64,000 nucleotides of DNA from assembly GCF_029269825.1 (NCBI RefSeq), contig NZ_JARJHU010000008.1, forward strand, positions 434,001 to 498,000, read 5' to 3'. The stretch comes from Pedobacter sp. JY14-1 (GTDB taxonomy: Bacteria > Bacteroidota > Bacteroidia > Sphingobacteriales > Sphingobacteriaceae). Position numbers and translations under genes: made by a program. Shown piece after piece: positions 63,801 to 64,000 of this stretch. The notes under the pieces are model-generated. The model saw only the letters and a list, made by a program, of their open reading frames with translations, was not told the origin of the DNA and did no database searches. The number at the start of each line of letters is the position of its first letter. Within the stretch, counting starts at the first letter, position 1.

Positions 63801-64000
63801 TCCAATTGGCTATATTTTCACCTAAACTGATAATGTGATTTCTGGCATTAGGTAATCCATCTCCTATAAAATTGAAAAGATTGGCTGTTGCCACTGCGGC
63901 TATTCCGTCAGTTTTCAAACCCTCCAGAAGATGTTTTTCGTTGCCGGCCCCACCTGCAATGATTAGTGGGATGCTTAACAAATCCTTCACATTTAAGATG
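63787..64000 (-). CDS. HisF-like cyclase subunit, C-terminal part (cut by window edge)
   Basis: Only the last ~71 codons are in the window; the frame is open to base 64000 and the GTG at 63990 is not its start. The segment DLLSIPLIIAGGAGNEKHLL (phosphate-binding loop of the HisF barrel) followed by GIAAVATANLFNFIGDG is diagnostic for imidazole-glycerol-phosphate synthase HisF-type proteins. Copies in polysaccharide loci (HisF2 with HisH2 and an amidotransferase such as WbpG) act in acetamidino-sugar synthesis by delivering ammonia, not in histidine synthesis. That role is inferred from context. Confidence 0.85.
   Translation of the reverse strand, partial: ILNVKDLLSIPLIIAGGAGNEKHLLEGLKTDGIAAVATANLFNFIGDGLPNARNHIISLGENIANWNANS

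Overview
The window looks like chromosomal DNA from a Bacteroidota bacterium of the Sphingobacteriaceae type (Pedobacter/Mucilaginibacter-like). This is inferred from several Bacteroidota-style promoters (TTG, about 20 nt, TAnnTTTG), weak or absent Shine-Dalgarno sequences, a DUF6266 gene, Wzi-type capsule barrels, a Rpn-family nuclease, a RemB-like barrel, and a Wzc tyrosine kinase paired with a PHP-type phosphatase. No rRNA, tRNA, CRISPR array or complete insertion sequence was found.

Left part, 0-12 kb, is accessory. It holds an AAA+/DUF4143 ATPase, a Rpn-type PD-(D/E)XK nuclease, and a 2 kb graveyard with two decayed copies of the nuclease gene start, a dispersed GTCATTCCGAG-type palindromic repeat and the remains of a PIN toxin. 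A cold-shock protein with a clear terminator, a flotillin/SPFH gene broken by one missing A, an orphan PAS histidine kinase, a DUF6266 pair with an 11-bp tandem repeat upstream, a small HTH-like protein, and a MocR-type regulator that has lost its PLP lysine complete this part.

From 12.4 kb to the right edge, nearly everything makes or exports surface polysaccharide. 12.4-20 kb: two paralogous polyprenyl-phosphate sugar-1-P transferases flank UDP-glucose dehydrogenase, followed by an MBOAT/SGNH O-acylation pair. 20-26.4 kb (plus strand): cmk, gmd, a WecG/TagA glycosyltransferase, fcl, manC and a Wzi barrel, that is, GDP-mannose and GDP-fucose supply plus a transferase. 26.4-43 kb (minus strand): one polymer locus, with PHP phosphatase, Wza and Wzc at its promoter end, then glycosyltransferases, a NeuA-like cytidylyltransferase with two dehydrogenases, a secreted glycosidase-like protein, a flippase, two MptE/DUF115-like proteins, a polymerase and a lactonase. 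43-64 kb (minus strand): outer-membrane barrels (Wzi, RemB-like), a WecA-like initiating transferase, UDP-GlcNAc 2-epimerase, two flippases, a second polymerase, at least seven glycosyltransferases, three hexapeptide-repeat acyltransferases, a sugar epimerase and, cut by the edge, a HisF-like protein.

Three initiating transferases, two Wzy-like polymerases, three Wzx/MurJ-like flippases and two Wzi barrels sit beside a single Wza/Wzc pair. This suggests that at least two polymers are made here and share one exporter. The AT-rich glycosyltransferase blocks (about 27.5-36 kb and 54-64 kb) look like exchangeable serotype cassettes. The most promising undescribed element is the CMP-sugar-like module (35.5-37.9 kb): it has an activating enzyme but no nonulosonate synthase in view, and it lies in one operon with two MptE/sialyltransferase-like proteins.
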